64,000 bases of DNA from Venturia oleaginea (lineage: Eukaryota; Ascomycota; Dothideomycetes; Venturiales; Venturiaceae). The stretch covers positions 434,001 to 498,000 of the forward strand of contig JABMLP010000016.1 in assembly GCA_013176395.1 (NCBI GenBank), written 5' to 3'. The notes below the pieces were generated by a model. It searched no databases. It was not told the origin of the DNA and saw only the letters and a program-made list of their open reading frames with translations. This document shows, one piece after another, positions 1-10,040 of this stretch (the first letter of the stretch is position 1; every line of letters begins with the position of its first letter). Position numbers and translations under genes: made by a program.

Positions 1-480
1 TTGTCAGCCACACTTCGCGTTCGTATTCACGAATCCAATCTATCACGTACAATTCTCATCAATCATGAATCCCCCAAAGAATCAAACATATTCGGTCAAT
101 AACTCTACTTATCATATAGGTACCTCACAAGAAAACCGTCACAAACCAAGAAAAAACTAAAATAAAGGAAGGATACCATCTCTTTCTCACAATACTACTC
201 CCAAGCATTTGCGTTGTTGAAACTTTATTTAACTAGCAGATAACTCAATAATACAAATTTTAAAGTAAAGTAAGCAAAGCAATCACCCCCATCAAACCCA
301 ATCAAAGCAACAAACCCCTCTCTATCTTCGCGAAAAACCAACATCAAACCATCGCAGCGAGTAACAAATACAATCACATCCTCCCTTGCACAAATATTCT
401 GTAACCCCCATTCCCATACAAATCCCCAGATCCAAGAACCGGTCTCCATCGAGTTGACGTTGACGTTGGGGTTGGGGTTG
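1..480. other. Intergenic, no gene seen
   Basis: AT-rich sequence with no recognisable coding region. A short reverse-strand open frame at 225-449 has no family resemblance and is treated as chance. The 31-residue repeat region of the neighbouring reverse-strand gene begins at about 470. Confidence 0.5.
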
Positions 481-840
481 GAGTGGTAGGTGGTAGGGCC
501 AGACTCGATGGAGCTGGGGCTGGGAGTGTACTTGTTTTTTTTAAGCTTGTCATACTTGAGAGGACTGTTGATATTGCCGGTGCCGGACTCGATGGAGTAG
601 TAGGGGCTGGGGCTGGGAGTATACTTTTTTTTTTAAGCTTATCGTACTCGAGAGGACTGTTGATATTGCCGGTGCCGGACTCGATGGAGTAGTAGGGGCT
701 GGGGCTGGGAGTGTACTTGTTTTTTTTAAGCTTGTCATACTTGAGAGGACTGTTGATATTGCTGGTGCCGGACTCGATGGAGTAGTAGGGGCTGGGGCTG
801 GGAGTGTACTTAGTTTTTTTAAGCCTGTCGTATTCGAGAG
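470..840. repeat. Four tandem copies of a ~93-bp coding minisatellite
   Basis: Copies are anchored by the phrase aggactgttgat at about 561, 653 and 746, with a diverged copy at 839. Spacings are 92, 93 and 93 bp. On the reverse strand 93 bp equals 31 codons and encodes a Pro/Ala/Ser/Thr-rich repeat. The 92-bp spacing, with a shortened T run near 627, breaks the reading frame of the outermost copies. Confidence 0.85.
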
Positions 841-2931
841 GATTGTTGATGTGCTCTCATTCCTGTTCGCATCATCCGATTTAGATGCATCCTGACTCTT
901 GGGCGGTGCCGGATCAGACTTCGGCGCATCCGGTTTAGGATGCTGTTTCCTCCACTTTTCCACATCCTTCTTGTACTCTTGGAGTCGTTCTGCCTCTGTG
1001 AGACCCTGAAGCAATCGGAACCCAGGCCCAAAGATGAGGTCAATGTGGCCGAAATGATCGGGGTGAAGCCCTATGCCTGCTTCCGTTCACTCTTCACTGA
1101 AACGAGAAATACCACTACGCAAGCTGGTATAGATCACGGCGTCATAAACCAGGTCAATAGCATCTTTACTCAGGTCCCTTGACTGACTAACCAGCCAGTC
1201 AAATAACGGAGTAACTCCAACGGAAAAACCCGCCAGAGCACTTTCCGTGATTTCTCTGGCCAGTGCAAGATCTCTCCCAACCTCGTTAACCGCCATTTTA
1301 GCGACTTGGACGGCAATTGAACTTGCTTCTTCAGCGGTGTGGTAAGAACAGAGGGTCACTTCACCGGTGTGGTAAGAGAAGGTCTCCGCAGAAGCCGCCC
1401 CCTCGTGAATAGTAGACAGCTCACTCCCAAAGCGGTGGATCTGATTCATTTGCGCCAAGTGTTCGGCCACTCTCATTGCCTTCGCTGCTTCCTTGGCTGC
1501 TATCAATCGGTCAACATAGCTTTCGTGTTCTGCTAGTTCAGCCGCAGCTTGTTCAGCCGCAGCTACTTCACCCGCAGCATTAAACGCCTCTGCATCTGCT
1601 GCTACTTGTTCTGCTAGTTCACCCGCAGCATGATATGCCTCTGCCTCTGCTAGTGCTTTTACTGCTAGTTCTTCCGCAACCTGAAATGCCTTTCCCTTTG
1701 CTATCATTTCCCTTGCGTATAGCGAGAACTCAATATTCCTCCAGATTTTTCTGGTAATTGAGACTGAAATAGGCAAGGCAAATGGAAGCGTGGTGGTCAG
1801 TCCTATGGCTAGTTTATGTCTGCGAGCCTTGTCGTCCTTCTCCTTCTGTTCTTGTTTAATTCCTTGAGTCCAAAAATAAACATCCTGGTCAGAATTTACC
1901 AGGGGAGAAAGGAGAGCGTTCATCAGCTCAAAATATCTCTTATCGCTGTCCTCAAGTGGCTTCTTCTGTTGTTCCTGGTACATCCCATTGATGTGCTCGA
2001 TATTTTCCTTGCTAGACCCGTCCTTAGAGTTTGGAGCGTAATGCTTTAGAAAGTAGTCCTTCCCACGTTCCCTTTCGTTCAGACCGACAATTTCGATTAC
2101 AGCCTCGTCCAACAGTGGATATGCTGCAGGTATTTCTTCGAGTAAGCCGCGAAGAATAAATAACATCTCCAACTGACGGGTCCTTAAATTGTCCATGATG
2201 GAATTTTGGGCGCGCAGGTTCTGCTCCGACCAATATGGCGATGCTACGACTCGTAATGCTTCGATGAGATCAGAAAGAAGAATACCGACAGACTGACGAT
2301 TGTTAAGACCGCTGGTTGTTGCCTGGTTTGTGTCGCCAATTTCGTTGATTGCATGGAGGAGTTTCTTCGTTGTGGAGATCAGGTCCGGAAAGGCCTTGTC
2401 CTGTGATGGTGGCAGTACGCGGGAATGGAGAGCGTCTTCGAAGTGATGGATCCACTCATCTACTGCCTTGTCCCATTTGTTTTGGTTACTCTCTCCGTGG
2501 ATCAAGATAGATTCCAGCGTCTTGAAGGTGTTTTCTTCCTTAGCGTAGAAACCCACCACCTTTGCTGCATATTCTCTGCCCTCCTTCGTCAGAAGAGGAG
2601 GCGCGGGATTTGGTGCGACTTTGCCGGCTTTGAGGTCGTTCCAAATGGCCTTGCCTTTATCCTGTAGCAGTTGGTTGGGATTTGCTGCAGCACAGTAATT
2701 GATGCACGAAGCACCAAAACCAAGATAGTAGTACCACTTCGTGGTTGTTAGGAAAAGCTGTTCTAGTGACTTGTGATATCGATTTCGTCTATTGCAATTG
2801 GATGTCTCTGTTGCGGAGATTTCTTCGATCGATTTCTTTGTTATGGACGGGTTTGAATTTGAAAGAGTCGTAGGGGCGGAGAAGACCTTCAAATACTCGG
2901 AGACCTCGTCAAAGCGATCTACGAATGGCAC
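550..2931 (-). pseudogene. Unknown Ala-rich helical protein, 5'-incomplete, with in-frame TGA
   Basis: I do not recognise the family. The reverse frame 2931-1087 encodes about 614 residues. It has one possible hydrophobic segment around residues 380-400 and then an Ala/Glu-rich helical stretch with repeated AEA-, AAGELAE- and AAGEVA-like words. The frame opens with GTG, has an in-frame TGA just upstream and no early ATG, so the true 5' exon is missing or lies elsewhere; a pogo-type element begins 16 bp upstream. At 1087-1089 a TGA stops the frame, but the same frame stays open for about 180 more codons into a charged, Pro-rich tail and the 31-residue repeats, where a homopolymer loss shifts it. 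I infer a decaying gene with one nonsense change. An unrecognised intron or stop readthrough is less likely. Confidence 0.55.
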
Positions 2932-2946
2932 GGTAAAAATTCACTA

Positions 2947-4053
2947 ATGTACTTCACAAGCGAGTGGGCCACCTCACAAACGTAAACCGCCTTCGTAACA
3001 ACGTCGCGTAATGCCTCAACAACACGAAAAGCAGAAGATCTACAAAGAAGGAGATATATTCCTTGCTCTCTCAGATATCAACTTAAAGCAAATCCAAAGC
3101 GAAAGACGCGCTGCAGTAATATATAGCGTACCTCGAACAACAGTACAACGCCGACGCGCCGGACAGCGCCCTCGACGCGAATGCGAGCCGAACTCGAAGC
3201 GATTGACAAAGCTAGAAGAGGAGGTGGTTATAAAGCGTATTCTTAACGAAAGCTTACGCGGCCTACCGCCGTCGAAGGCCTACGTACAAGATATGGCTAA
3301 TAAACTACTAAGAGAGCGGGGTGGGAAGCCTGTTGGCAGGAACTGGGTTAACAACTTGGTAAAGCGTAAGCCAGAGCTTACCACCCGATGGAGCCGTCCA
3401 TACGATCGCCAGCGAGCTGCCTGCGAAGACCCGGCGGTTATTATACCCTGGTTCACACTAGTTCAGAGGATAAAGGCAGAGTACGGTATCATAGACGAGA
3501 ATACCTACAATTTTGATGAATCTGGCTTCTTAATAGGCAAGATATCGTCTCAGCTAGTCGTTACAGGCCCAGGATCCTCTGCAAGTTCTATTGATAAGCA
3601 GATCAGGCAGTCGAGTAAAGGCGCGCAGCAGATAGCACATGAAATGGTGTTGATGCGCGAAGAAACAGCGCGCCTTCGAGACGCAATTGAGGCAGTTACA
3701 AAGCGTAAGAGTCGTAAAAATAGATATATACGGACTGAGCAGACCTTGACAGCTGGTGAAGTAACTGACTTAGTTACTACAAGGGAGGGCGGTAATCGTA
3801 ACGATGGTGAGAAGCCTGCGAAGAGGGTACGTGGAGAGAGGCACTGCGGCCGTTGCGGCGAGACTGGGCATAATTCCCGCACTTATGAGGTAGAAATAGA
3901 GAATATAGATGATAGCGAAGCTTCTAAATAATATTGTTCTATTCTATTTAATACTATAAATTGTTGTAGGGTTGCGTAGTATTTTTACGAAGGCGGTTTA
4001 CGTTTGTGAGGTGGCCCACTCGCTTAGGTGGCCCACTCGCTTGTGAAGTACGT
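2947..4053 (+). mobile_element. Fot1/pogo-type DNA transposon, internally deleted (copy 1)
   Basis: The element is bounded by TA dinucleotides at 2945-2946 and 4054-4055, as expected for pogo/Fot1 insertion. Its inverted ends begin atgtacttcacaagcgag on the left and acgtacttcacaagcgag on the right (reverse complement), and continue through gtgggccacctcacaaac to about 50 bp. The right, 3' end repeats the subterminal aggtggcccactcgctt unit. It carries one open frame of 306 codons. A near-identical inverted copy lies at 15595-16700, so mobilisation was recent. Confidence 0.9.
3011..3931 (+). CDS. Fot1/pogo transposase derivative lacking most of the DDE domain
   Basis: The 306-residue frame starts at an ATG inside the element. 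Residues ~1-60 resemble the psq-type helix-turn-helix and ~60-135 a CENP-B/Tc5-type DNA-binding domain (RGGKPVGRNWVNNLVKR). Around residues 165-185 it reaches the first catalytic block (NFDESGFLIGK). It then jumps directly to the family's C-terminal tail (SSKGAQQIAHEM, lysine-rich segment) and a CCHC-like knuckle, CGRCGETGHNSRTY, whose last Cys is Tyr. Typical family members have roughly 200 residues of DDE domain at the junction. The product should bind DNA but not catalyse transposition. The fusion is in frame in both copies of the element. Confidence 0.85.
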   Translation: MPQQHEKQKIYKEGDIFLALSDINLKQIQSERRAAVIYSVPRTTVQRRRAGQRPRRECEPNSKRLTKLEEEVVIKRILNESLRGLPPSKAYVQDMANKLLRERGGKPVGRNWVNNLVKRKPELTTRWSRPYDRQRAACEDPAVIIPWFTLVQRIKAEYGIIDENTYNFDESGFLIGKISSQLVVTGPGSSASSIDKQIRQSSKGAQQIAHEMVLMREETARLRDAIEAVTKRKSRKNRYIRTEQTLTAGEVTDLVTTREGGNRNDGEKPAKRVRGERHCGRCGETGHNSRTYEVEIENIDDSEASK

Positions 4054-4270
4054 TAGAGATCAAGTATATGATCAAAATGCGTACATACTTTGATCTGAGT
4101 GTTATTCTGAGACCGATCGGAAACCTTCTCCATCACCTCGATCATAGATGAACTGGTATAGTGTGTAAAACCAAACATTGTATTTTCTTCGCGAAGAGAA
4201 GGTGGGTTGGACGTGTTTGTTACTTTGTTACTTTGTTCATTTGGTCTTGGAAGAGTTGCCCGGGTTGAGG

Positions 4271-4475
4271 TTACGATTCGGGTGGTGTTACCACTGCGAT
4301 TTGTGACAGCGGCTGAGAACTGTTGGCAGTATATCCGAACAGCCCATCGTAGGCCGATATCATGCCTAGAGAGTTCGTTACAAAGTCCGCGTTGAATCCT
4401 CCTGTACAATCTCCAAGAATGCAATATTCATAGCCTCGATCATTTGCTTCCCTGGCCGTACTTGTCATAAAACAT
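4271..4475 (-). pseudogene. Isochorismatase-family hydrolase, 3' exon (split by CACTA)
   Basis: The exon reads CFMTSTAREANDRGYEY then ILGDCTGGF, and ends GLFGYTANSSQPLSQ plus a short tail and TAA. This is the C-terminal part of fungal isochorismatase-like cysteine hydrolases, whose nucleophile cysteine sits in the TTE-C segment. It begins after an intron ending tttctctcag. The matching upstream exon, ending LLICGVTTE, lies beyond the transposon at 9639. The intron phase fits: GA at the end of the upstream exon plus A here gives Glu. Confidence 0.85.
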
Positions 4476-4797
4476 CTGAGAGAAATTAGTCACTGCGCGT
4501 AATGTCAGGCCCCGGGGGGGACGATACTTTAACCAAAGTGCTCACTTACACTACGGTCACAACCTGTGATTTACAACCCTTTTGGGTGTAAATCGCGGGA
4601 TTTTACACCCATTTTAAATTGATTTATTTATCCAAATAAATCAAACAATGCGATCCATCCTGGGCTAAATTTTACAGCGATTTCAGTGCGATTTCAGTTC
4701 CAAAAGTCACGTGAAGGCGTTGCCATCCGAACATTTTGTGTCAATATTTCGAACGCAAGACCACAACTTTTTGAACTCCACCACTACAATAAGTTAT

Positions 4798-5947
4798 CTA
4801 CAGCTCAATCTTCTTCTTGTACAAGTAATATGCCTCTCCGTAATATGTAGCAAAGCCCCTAGGGTCAATTGACCATTCCTCGTCATCCGCCAGTTGTGGC
4901 AACTCAATATTAATCTCCGGATCTATCTCTCTTAATGCCGCCATTGCAGCGCTCACAGTGTCATCAATCTTAGCCCTCTTGGCCACTCTCTCTTTCGTAG
5001 ATTCCGGCTTCATCTTAGCCAGAATCTTCTCTGTTTTCTCGTTATCTTTGACCCTGACTGATGGCGTTCTATGGCGACTTGAAGAGCGAGGATTGTAAGG
5101 CGTGATAGGGTTGGCATTCTCGTAGTCATCATCACTAACTGTGTTATCCAATGTCCACTCAATATCGCTGCCAGAGACGTACCCAGATTGTGTATGGCGG
5201 CGAGTGGTTGCAGTCATACGAGCCTTCGGAGGGCGGCCTCTTTTTCGTGGTAATTCGGCGGCCTCATCATCGCTATGGTTGCTACCATTGCCATAGCTAT
5301 TGACGTAGCCTTTGTTAGGGGTCTCAGTAACCTCATTTTCGGCTTCAGTAGGTTCAGTTGTCGGGATAACGACTTCTTTGCGGTGAGATTGGGCTGAAGA
5401 TTCCCTCTCTACAGCACGAATGGACTGGTTAGGTACCATTAGGGCTTCGGGTATACGAGGTACGTCCTGTTCACCACCACCAGGCATAGGGAAACTGGAC
5501 GTTGTAGAGGATCTCGATTTCGGCCGCTATAGCCTCGCATATCGTCAATCTTGATTCGTACGGCGTTGACTACTGGCCAGTCATCTTCGCAGCATTCAAA
5601 GGCAGGGAAGGTCTCGTAGACCGTGTCGATAATCGCGTTCTTATTGCGACGAGGTTGGTGTTTCTAAGTCACTGGAATCTTCCGTTGCTGACTATCGATG
5701 ATTAGTACATTCTTAGCTATCGTGTGGTAGAGACAGCCTACTTGTTCCTCTCAATCCACTCATATAAAGCCTTGCCTTGGATGACTCCTTTCAACTGATC
5801 AGACATTGCCTTGTAGGAATCTAAGAGCTCCTGGGCCCTTGGATCCCTACTCTTTTGGATGACAGCGATGAAGGCATCGCTAATATTGGCGAGTTTGGTA
5901 ATAGAAAAATGTGGTGGCAACGCAAGTTCGCCCTGAGATTCAGGCAT
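4798..5947 (-). pseudogene. CACTA element accessory protein with AT-hook
   Basis: This is the second gene of the CACTA element, in at least two parts. The 5' part (5738-5947) starts MPESQGELALPPHFSITKL. A middle stretch around 5510-5660 reads RRNKNAIIDTVYETFPAF and WPVVNAVRIKIDDMRGYSGR in one frame. The 3' part (5487-4798) contains an AT-hook core (RKRGRPPKA) and ends YYLYKKKIEL. A roughly 50-nt intron with acceptor cgatag near 5690 is possible. The middle and 3' parts are out of frame by two bases near 5510, so the gene appears broken. Such second proteins in CACTA-like elements are thought to help bind DNA; that role here is inferred. Confidence 0.6.
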
Positions 5948-6162
5948 ATTGAGTGATGGCTTGAAAGATGATGGCGATATATCGATTTTTGAGGTAAGTG
6001 TGCATACAATAACCTCGGATCCGGCAATATACTGAAAAACTCTGCGGTCACTTCACTTAATAGATGAATCGCTCATCTCCATAGAATTTTGAGGCTAGAT
6101 CTCCCCTCTCTCTCAAGAGACTTTGGCGATTTCAAGCCTATTACTCTCCAGATCTTTCAGCG

Positions 6163-9100
6163 ATGCCAAATAAAACACGTTCAACGCAATGCAGCTTCTG
6201 TATAGACCTTACTGGCCGTGCGCATTACGTCTCATACGATACCCGGGCGGCTCATTACAGGGATTGGATTCTACGCAGTAACCTTCGAAACGAAAACACC
6301 AGTTCCACACCAATCACTCATCGCCACGCTATACAGGACCACGAGTCTCTTTCTGACGAGGCTAGGAGCGTTGCGAGTGCTCAAATTGAGAGCGATATCG
6401 ATATTCGGATGGCCTTGATGACCTTGAGCCTGATTTCGAGGAGTTTATCGAAATGAGGTCGATTTTGAGCTAGGTATATCTATTACCATCTCCTACCTTT
6501 CCACTAGATAATTCAGTGGATATTGGTGACGATGCGGGCAACTATGGCTCCTCCGGTAGACAGCCTACCCCCCCATTTCACACCAAAATGACCCCTGTCA
6601 GCGTCTATCTACAGAAAAAGACTTATCTCCCACATCAACATAATCCGACTAACATCTTTTTAGTTGGAGAAGCCGCCAAGCAACAGCTCAAATTCATTGA
6701 ACTTGCAGAGTGGATTGATCAGTCAATTAGTCGCACTCAATACAACGATTCACGCCGTATTATCAAGAAGAACTACGAGATCCAACTGCCAGAACTTCGC
6801 CGAAGAAGTCGCCAATTAACGAGACTGACTGGTATCAAGAGCCGGCTTATCGACTGCTGTATCAATAGTTGTATGGCTTATACGGGCAAGAATTCGAAGG
6901 CATTAGAATGTACATATTGTGGTCACAAACGTTGGCATTCTAGGCGTCCCCCGGTTGAGAACCATGCAGATTCGTCTGAATCGGACTTACCCTCGTCGTC
7001 AGATTCGAGCGATTCAAGTGATTCTAACGGCGATGAACCTAAGTTACCCATTCCATTCCGTACATATATGTATATTCCACTTGGCCCTCGCTTACAGTAC
7101 TAGTATCGGTCTGCTAGACGTGCATTCACTCTTAGATCTCACCATTATCGCTATTGGCGTCGCCGAAACCCTCATACAGATATCGATGACTGGTGGGCTG
7201 CTCAAAAATACCGAGATCTTCGCCACCAGGGCTTCTTTCGAGAGCTTACTAATATCGCCCTGGCATTACACTATGACGGAGTTCAAGCAGTGAGGCAGGG
7301 CTCTCATTCTACTGCACCAGTTATCCTCGTCAACTACAACCTCCCACCTTCTATTCGGTATCGCCGCGATAATATCCTTTTATCACACATCATTCCGGGC
7401 CCCAATGAGCCTAAAGATCTCGATTCTTTCCTCCATCCACTAGTCACTGAAATGCAGGAGCTAGATACCGGTATCAAGGCCTATAATGCAGAGAAGAAGC
7501 AACCATTCACGCTCAAAGCGTGGATTGTAGTAGTCGGAGGTAAGTCACTTTTTCAATATACGGTCATTTGGTTACCTCAATCTACATCAGTCCCTACCCT
7601 CATCACGGCATTAATTATTATACAACGCCACGTCGACGTGAACTTCTGCGGCTGTGAATACATAAGGGAAACGACTACCTTGAATTCGACCTATACAACC
7701 TCTTTTTTTTGCCCTTTCTATATAGCATGCTAATACAACATATCCTAGGCGATGGCCCTGCAATTGCAGACCTTATTGGTATGAAAAAGCCAGGCAATGC
7801 GAAGGTTCCCTGCCGCTTTTGTCGGATCAAGGCCCAAAAAGGAGTTGGTAACCACTATTATAGCCATCATACGGCACAGCATCTTGGTGGTATTCTCCCA
7901 ATGCGGACAGACCTCCGCAGAGAGATCCGATTATGCTGTACAATCGGTAAGGATGAGATGGACAAACGTGGTAAGTTAACTTAGGCTTTAAAGGAATTCT
8001 CTCCTACGGTAGACCATCAATCAATCGATTATAACGCGGAATAACGTTGTTCCAAGTGTAATATGGCTGTTTCAACCAATTAGAGAGAGTGATTGATGGT
8101 CTACCGTAGGAGAGACTTCTAACTACCCCCCTCAGAATCTAACTTTTTAAACGTTAGGTATTAAGAGATCCACCATTCTATTACACCTACGTTCGCTACA
8201 TTTCCCTGACAGCTTCCCAATTGATATGATGCATTGCGGACTACTAAACATCATGAAAGGGCTATTCAAAACTTGGGATGGTACTAAATTGAACGCCGAT
8301 ATATCTAACAAACCCGGCGATCCAGGGCCTTATTTGATTACCACGAAGGCGCAAAAGAAACTCGACAAACAGCTTCAATTCTCCCGCAAAAACATGCCTC
8401 AAAGGCTAACTTCCTGTCCAACCAAGTATGCACACTTCCGTTCGTTCAAATCGGCTGAATGGCAAGACTTTTTAGAGACATATGGCGTCTCCCTTATGCA
8501 CGGCTACCTCCCACCAGAATTTCACGCAAATCTCTGCATTTTAAACGAGATCTGGGTTACTTCCACCAAAGAATCGATTACCACTGAAGATGTTGAGCTG
8601 GTACGACTAAAATGTCGTCAGTTTTTGACCACTTATCAGCAGATCTACTACCAGGGCCTCAAAAATCGGATTCAGGCTTGTACAGTCAACCATCATTGGC
8701 TATTACACCTCGCAGATGGACTCAAAATCAACGGCCCTGCAAGATACTGGTGGTCCTATCCTTTGGAACGTTTTTGCCACGAGGTTAAGGTCCATGCGAG
8801 ATCTAAATCCGAGATCGGCAAGTCAATTGCGAATGGCTTATTACGAGATGAACAAATCAGTCATCTTTGGCTTCTCGGAATCGATCCAAATCGGCTACAC
8901 CCTGACGCCAAAGATCCAACAGTCTACCCCGAACTTAATGGCCGAATCCGTCATCCTTACGAGAATGTACAACTAACGAATGATCACCGTGTCAAACTGG
9001 CCAAGTATCTCGGTATCTGGCCTCCAAGGCGTGTATTTGAGAGGAATATAAGGTATTTCAAGCGTTGTAAGGTATCTAAGAAGCTAACATTTGGCTCAAA

Positions 9101-9455
9101 AACCTCTCAGATTAGGTCTAACAACAACCGCAATGACTATAACGTTGTATACATCGCCAAGGCCGATGAGGGCGGGATCCGAGAGGGGTTTCACTTTGGT
9201 TCAGTACATTCATTTGTTGAGGTAAACAGCGTCTTCTTTGCAGTCATTCAAAAGTGGAAAAATGTACGTACAAATGAGCGGATACATCAGATAACTTACG
9301 CTTCTGAGGGTGGCAGATGGGACATCATTGAGCCGACTTGTATACTAGGCCTCATTGGCGCGCTCAAAGAGGAAGTAGACAGTTACGACAAGGTTCAGAA
9401 GATGATTGTAGGGGCCCTAGACGAGGTTAAGGTGCGAGGAATTGCGAGGTCTTGA
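6163..9455 (+). pseudogene. Tnp2/Plavaka-type CACTA transposase, interrupted
   Basis: Conserved blocks run in order: an N-terminal zinc-finger-like CSFC segment, a C-x2-C pair (CTYCGHKRW) near 6910, then YIPLGPRLQ, LHYDGVQAVRQGSHS, HIIPGPNEPKDLDSFL, DGPAIADLIGMKKPGNA followed by CRFC, LRSLHFPDSFPIDMMHC, and a long C-terminal exon (8226-9455). Two introns are clear: 7541-7749 (gtaagt...tatcctag), rejoining VVGG to DGPA, and 7971-8159 (gtaagt...acgttag), rejoining KRG to IKRS. An in-frame TAG at 7101-7103 interrupts an otherwise continuous exon, and the N-terminal part changes frame near 6400-6510. I infer an inactivated but fairly young copy. Confidence 0.8.
8000..8113. repeat. 114-bp hairpin MITE inside a transposase intron
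   Basis: A perfect 24-bp inverted repeat starts tctcctacggtagaccatca at 8000 and closes at 8113, enclosing 66 bp. It lies wholly within the second transposase intron (7971-8159) of the CACTA element. No open frame is present. The target duplication is not clear. It looks like a tiny miniature inverted-repeat element nested in the larger transposon. Confidence 0.8.
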
Positions 9456-9638
9456 TTTGATAGGGCTCAATTGCACTGAAATCGCTGTAATTATAATACC
9501 AAAAATTGCACTGTACAGCCCGGTAATCGGGCTATTCGAATTACACTGTAAAACCCTGTAAATGTCAGATCCTGGTTTTTACAAGAAATCGCACTGTAAA
9601 TGGCTGTAAAAAATCGCGATGTGTGACCGTAGTGTTAC

Positions 9639-10040
9639 TCGGTCGTCACACCACAGATCAAAAGATGTGCAGTACCTCTGGCCATCAACTTGCTATGAAA
9701 TTCCGTACCCTAAAAAGATCCTTTTCCAGGCTTATCAACCACACCCTCTCCAGAGGCCAGCCCAAGCTCTTCAAAAATCCCATGTCCCTCTTCTCCTCTC
9801 ACCAACAGCCTCCCCATTGATTCCTTCTGCCCAATCCCCAAAGCATGATGTCCACTGAAGAATTAACAGTAAATCTCGCTTACAAGGAGCAAAATCAGCA
9901 AGATCAAATTCATCTCCCTCCCCTGTACAAAAAACATATATCCCAATATCCCGTAACAAATCCAAGACCTTCTTAACTTTAGGACAACACCTCGAACGCT
10001 CGCAAAGATCTATCTCCTCGGAGCCGCACTGGATAACGCC
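9639..10040 (-). pseudogene. Isochorismatase-family hydrolase, 5' part (split by CACTA)
   Basis: Reading toward lower coordinates the pieces are: CCPKVKKVLDLLRDIGIYVF, then EGDEFDLADFAPCK, a frame change near 9830-9870, ESMGRLLVRGEEGHGIFEEL, GEGVVDKPGKGSF, an in-frame TAG at 9710-9712, GTEFHSKLMARG, and LLICGVTTE up to the splice donor at 9639/9638. Block order and spacing match fungal isochorismatase-like (RutB/ureidoacrylate-hydrolase-related) proteins. The N-terminal Asp block and start codon are not seen. The gene is dead through a stop, a frameshift and the transposon in its intron. Confidence 0.8.

Larger units (their letters stand above)
4549..9634. mobile_element. CACTA-type DNA transposon (Plavaka/Tnp2-like), complete ends
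   Basis: The element is 5,086 bp. It begins CACTACGGTCACA at 4549 and ends with the exact inverse, TGTGACCGTAGTG, at 9634. It is flanked by a 3-bp target duplication TTA (4546-4548 and 9635-9637), the expected size for CACTA insertions. Both subterminal regions carry repeated motifs of the type GCACTGTAAA/CTGTAAA and TTTACA, likely transposase-binding sites. It carries a Tnp2-type transposase on the + strand and a second protein gene on the - strand. Stops and frame breaks suggest it is no longer autonomous. Confidence 0.92.

Noticed and set aside
4053..4424. Reverse frame starting MHSWRLYRRIQ as a gene
   Set aside because: It is an alternative frame over the isochorismatase 3' exon, which has clear family motifs.
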